Of a stretch of 64,000 nucleotides of DNA, positions 38,501 through 44,500 are shown in pieces. This DNA comes from Rhipicephalus microplus (taxonomy: Eukaryota > Arthropoda > Arachnida > Ixodida > Ixodidae). The notes beneath the pieces are model-generated. The model did no database searches. It had not been told where the DNA came from and saw only the letters and a program-made list of their open reading frames with translations. Positions within the stretch are counted from its first letter, which is position 1, and each line of letters begins with the position of its first letter. The stretch is from NCBI RefSeq assembly GCF_043290135.1, contig NC_134710.1, forward strand, positions 9,969,821 to 10,033,820, in the 5' to 3' direction. The translations under genes were made by a program, and so were the position numbers.

Positions 38501-41500
38501 GTTTCTAAATATGAAGTTAATTTGTCTCTTTCATCGCCATAATTGCCGCTGGTCGAGCCCTCTTGGTCACTTTGTTGCTCCCAGACGACGTCATCCTCCG
38601 TGCCATCCATATAGTTCGATATGCACCACTTTTTAAACGCGCGAACTATCATGTCATGCTGCAAGCCATACCAAGCTGCGAACACTTACTCGGCAATCTT
38701 CGCGGCGCTAGGTCGCTTTATTTTACCCGTAAGTGTCAAAGCCCAATCTTCTTGCAGCCATTTTCCGTACAGTTGCCGCATTCTATCCTTAAATGGTTTG
38801 TTCAGGCAGACGTCTAATGGCTGTAGCAAGGACGTCATACCTTCGGTAATAATGGCGAGCTGCGTTTCCCGCATCAGCTTCTTCACTTCGGGCGTCAGGT
38901 GACCATGAAATGAGACGAGAACTAGGACTGACGCGGAGTGGAGGAGCGCACCTGGCCGTCGGCACCACACAGTCTTGACCCAGTCAAGCATAAGCGGAGT
39001 GTCCATCGAACCTTCTTTTAGGCAGCGGACAATCACATCCCTGGAGAACACCTCCTTCAGGATGGTTTTGCGTCGTAAAATGATGTATGGCTGCAACTTG
39101 CACCCATCCGCCAAGCAGATTAGCATCACGGTTAGGCGTGTCTTCCCGTTGCCTGTTGTCCTTATGCGAACTTGGGGGGGCACCTGTGTCGCTGACAGTC
39201 CTTGACATAGGCATGTCCAAGAAAACGGGAGTCTGGTTCATGTTGCCAATGTGCCCCAACGGCATTTGCGACGAGTCGCACAGGTCGAGCACAAGCGCGG
39301 AAACTTCACTAGCTTCGCTTCGCAATCTGCTGGTAGCTTTTGTCTTATCGACGTTGTTTCTTCGACTGTGTTTATTTTCCACCGCATGCGTGGTCACGTA
39401 GCGGTACATCGGGCCGCAAGGCGGTTTCTTTATTTGCATGCTTATAGGTGTGCCCATTTTAGCATACATTGCCACAAACTGTTATAATCGATATAATGAA
39501 ACAATGGATATAATGAAATAATTGTGGCTCCCCTTCAACTTTGTTACGTGGTTTGAGTGTACGTACAAGTATTGTACGAGCTCGTTTCCTACGAAATGCA
39601 GGCACAAATTTGCAAGCACAAGTTCATACACAAACATATTACAGTCGAACTCCGCTACAACGAACGCCGCTTCAACGAAATTTCCGCTACAATAAAAAAT
39701 TCACGATTCCCCGTCAGCAGTCTATAGGAATCAATGCATAAATATTGTAGCGACAACGAACACTTTTTCTTCGATCGTCCCACTTCGACATTTTACGATG
39801 TGATTCCCAGCCCAGATACTTGTTGATATGCAGTTTCCCGCATCAGCTTCTTCACTTCTTGCGTCTATAGGAATCAATGCATAAATATTGTAGCGACAAC
39901 GACCACTTTTTCTTCGATCGTCCCACTTTGACATATTATAATGCGATTCCAAGCCCAGATACTTCTTGCTATGCAGTAAGCTCAATCTTTAACATTTCAA
40001 TGCGTTTCAGAGCGTGAAAATGCATCAATCTAAAACACGCGTTGGCACCACCAGAAACCGCCGCTGTTCAGCAAGCATGGGTGCTGCCATTGCTCGATAG
40101 CGATGGCAATCGGTGGTGTTGACTTTCTTTTTTAGCAAAGTCATCAGAACGCTTCAGAAAAGTCGCTAGTTTTAGGCAAAAGTCTAAACAATGATTATGA
40201 CGCTTTTTTCCTGATTAGTTTTTTACTTGATAATGCACCGTGCAGAGATATTTTTTTATTTTAACAATATTTCAAATAAATTTCTGTTGTGGCGAATGAA
40301 GTTGGACTACGCTGCTACCTCCTGGCTACGCCACTGTGAACCAGTGAGCAGCTGTAGTCCACCTCTTTGCGGTGAACTGAGAGCAGTTCGGAGCCGCTTT
40401 GCCCACCTCCAACTGGAACAGAACGAGTGCTCAGATTGTATGCAGTGTGATCTGAGCAGTAACACAGCAGTTTGATCGCTGTTTGATGTCTGTTTTAGAA
40501 CACTCTACCTTAATTTTTGAATGGCTCCAAAGGGATAGAATTGTCTCTAGCACGACTGAACAGACGCTAAATTTAGCAACTTTCTCGCTAACACCACAAC
40601 AGCGTTAACACCACTCATGACTGCTTTTGTTTTCCCACTTGCTTGCTTTTGAGCCGCAAATGATCCGAAGCTGAAGCTCAGTCGCTCAGTTCATGGTTTC
40701 CTCTTTCCCGATTCGGATGCTCATCATTATGTTCGCGCTTGGCCTGTGTGGTAACTAATCAGAGCGTCTGTTCGTCCGCATTATCAACAAAATATGGATA
40801 AGAATGGCATATAATAATGCAAAAGTTGCTGCTCCATGATACCCTGCCTCCATCTCAACGTTGTCGGATACTTTTGACGGCGGACAGCTGCTGGTGTTAA
40901 CGTGTTAATGCAACTGTTTGGTTTGTTCGCGAAAGCGGTTTTAGGCATTGTTTCAGCGTGCTTTTCACCATGGTCTCGCTATGCATGGGTGAGAATCGCA
41001 TCGCTACGCTGCTGGGAAAGAATAGGAAGCAGCGGACATTTTTTTTAATTTTGAGAATAAACGTTCCTTTGTTAATGTAAGCTCAGATCAGCTGTATTTT
41101 TGTTTATTTCCCTACAATGAAATTTTCGCTTCAACGAAATTTTTCCACGCCCCGTGAGTTTCGTTGTAGCGGGGTTCGACTTTAAAGGGGCCCTGAAATA
41201 CTTTTTGAGCATGGTCAGAAAACGCTGCCAATCGGTAGTACAGGTTCCATCGGTAGTACAGGTACAACTTGCGAGCCAAATATTATAGCGCAGCTCGCAG
41301 CCTGGAATTTGCTATAAATTATCAAGGTCAGCTAAAAATAGCTTTCTCTTCTCTCAACAAATTACGGATTAAGCCCAAAAATCACTCGTAGTAATCTCGT
41401 TTATCAGCCATTGGCTGATTTGAACATGGCGCGCTTCGTTGTTACAGAAGTTGCTGCGAGAGGCCGTCACTTGTCCATGCGTATGCGCGCGATCGCACTG

Positions 41501-44500
41501 ATAAAGCCGCGTATTCGGGAAAAAAAAGTGCTCAAAGTCGCAAGGCACGAGTGACATTTTTTGTTTGCCCCTCTCATTTCTCCCTGCTTAGCTTTCAGCG
41601 CTTTTGTCGGGACGAGAGAAGAGAGAATGCGATTGCAGCGTGTGACAAATCTTTAACTCCGCTCGTACTGGACGGATTCTTAAAATTTTTGCAGCATTGA
41701 ATGTGTGGAATAATATGCTTTTCTAGTGAATTAATCCTATAGTTACTCAAAAAAGTGTTTCAGGAGTGCTCTAAAGAACAGTGTCGAAGGCATTTGTTTA
41801 CAATTAAATGTTCCATTGTCTCGGCACTCAAAACATTCTGTGCAAGCTGCATTACATCTACATCTGCTCCAAGACGCTAAGGCAACTAGCACTCGAAGCT
41901 TATAAGTAGTGTAATTACCTTCAAACGGCTGCATAGCTGAGAAGACGCAGGCAGCGCAGCATTCCGCACACATTGAATCAATGTATACGTCTTGTGGAAC
42001 GGGAAAACAAGTCTTGTGTGACGTTCTCCTGAAGTTAAAGTCTTCCAGAAATGTAACTGTCGAACACTAATTTGACAAAATCTAATTTATGCACTCCACG
42101 ACTTCACATTTCTTCTCAAAAGCAGCACAACTCAGCAGCACGTAGACCGCTCGGTAACTAGCCCTCGCAAAGTAGTAGGCGTTCTGTGCCCTCGCCACAT
42201 GTGCGGTACGAAACTAACATCGCGCTGTGTTCTGAAATTATCCGTGTTCGTTATCAGATTTTTTTGTGCTATAGATATTGTGGAATAGACCAAAATGCGT
42301 TTATTTTATGCGTAATACTTATCTTTGATTACTTTACTGCTTCAACATTCCAATGTTTGAGCCTATGAGGTACGGAATTAATGTGACGTCTGTCGCTGCA
42401 GCGAAGGTGGACTTGTGCGACCGTGTTTCTGCAACGTTTGTGTGAGCAGAGAGTCGACTTGGTGTCAGCTGAGCTGTTGTAGCTCTCGGCAATACTCTAT
42501 ATTTTGTCGTTGCATGGAAATAATCACAATGTTGCACTCAACTCTATCAAGCAGGCATGCTCCCAACGAAGCAACGACAACATTAACACCCCGAGATCAA
42601 TCAGGCCGCGACAGGCGTAATAGATTGACAACAGCTGCTATTTAATATTGCCACAAGCATTATTACGTGGTAAAAAGAAGATGAAGCATAGCACACGAAA
42701 GAACATGATGCCTTCGCTTTGTCAGTGAGCGGACTAGCCTGACATTCGGCAGACCTTCAGTTACGGGTTTCAGCACATTATAATGTGACAATATTGGTTG
42801 AAAGTACTGAACGTAGTTGATTGAATGTTTAAGTGCATTGTGTATAGCGCACCTGTGCAACGAAATAATCCACGATAATAAATACACATCAGGTCAGGTT
42901 AGGCCGTTGATACCTATATAAATAAGCGAAAAGGATGAAGTCTACAAACAAGGAAAGATAGCTGCTTCCAAAAATTAGAAATTTGTTTTTCTCCATCACA
43001 ATAAGTGCCGGTTTTATGGCCAATCTCCCGTTGTGGGTACGAGCCAAGACATATGGGAACAAGCAAGCAAGCTGCTTCCAGTTGAGCTGGTCATCCTGTT
43101 GTTGAGCAGTTGAGTACTGAGACCAACTGCTAACCGGAACCAATTGCAACTATAATCAACTGAGACCACAGTCGAGTTGTAACTGGTACCAATTGCTAAC
43201 TGGAACCAGTTACAACTGGTATGAAGTGGGACCAGTTACTTCTCAACTGGGACCACTTGCTAACTGGCGCCAGTTGCAACTGCAATCGACTGGAACCAGT
43301 TAGTTTTAAACTGGGGCGAGCTGATACTACTTAATACCAGTTGAAACCAATTGAATTCCCAGTTACACATTTCTACCTGGGCTTGACTGACGTATGGGTG
43401 ATATTAGTGCTCAAGTTGAGTTGCTAGGACCCATAGGTCATCAAAAAGTGTGGTGCTCATTCAATTTCACCCAAGAAATTCATGTTTTGCACTTGGGGCT
43501 CACTTTGACTTGAAACTTGCCAAAACTTCTCACGCAGAGCTTGGTCTCAGCGAGTTTTCTGGCCTGTGGTGCTTGCCAGGAAACAGCAGTTGTTTTTCCC
43601 CGACCCCTCCTTGTGTAGCTTCCTGCTTTGTCTAGAAGAGAGAAAAGTGCAAATCCCTGTAACTCGCCTCATACTCGACTCATTTGAAAAGTTTTTGCAG
43701 TTCAAGACTCTATAAATTCCTGTAGTTGAATCATTCGAGGATCGCATAAAATAGGTTACACTTCTTTAAAATTTATTACTGGAATGCACTCACCAATGAC
43801 GAAAGCATCTGTTCTCTCTGGTACCTTACTCGGAAAGTTTGGCTCCTTTCAACTTCGGGTCACAGTTGACAATTTGTCAGGGACGGTGAAGGGACTTATA
43901 AGCAGAGGTGTGCATATACAAAAAGTTTTGAATATTCTTCAAATATTGCAATCATAATATTTGTATTTGAATCAGTAACCACGTGTTTGAAAAGTTTCGA
44001 ATACTTCAGTTTATTCTTTTTGAATAAGCTTACCGTAATTACTCGAATCTAACGCGCACCTTTTTTCCGGTTAAGCGAGTTCATAAGTCGCATGCGCGTT
44101 AGAATCGAGTACGAACAAAAAAATTACGGTCAATCTATTGCCATTGGCAAATCCGAAATGGCCGCCCCCTACGTGCGTCGGCATGGCGCGTCGGCCATTT
44201 CTGCCTATGTGTTTCCCATGTGCGGCACTTCGTACGTGTGCTGAGGAGTTCGTCATCTAGTAGTGCATTAGCATCGACGGCGTGGAAGGGCCTACTCCAA
44301 AAACTCGAGTGCACCACGATGCCGCTTTTGAAAGAAAAGTCATCGCGTGTGCAGAAACGGACGGAAATCGGGCCGCATCGCAGTCGTTCGGAGTTCCCGA
44401 AACGTGCGTGCGGGACCGGCGGAAACAAAAGCAGAAGATTGTCGACAGCAAAGCTTCACGCAAAGGCTTCAGTGGACTACAGCAGGGTTGTTTTCCGCAA

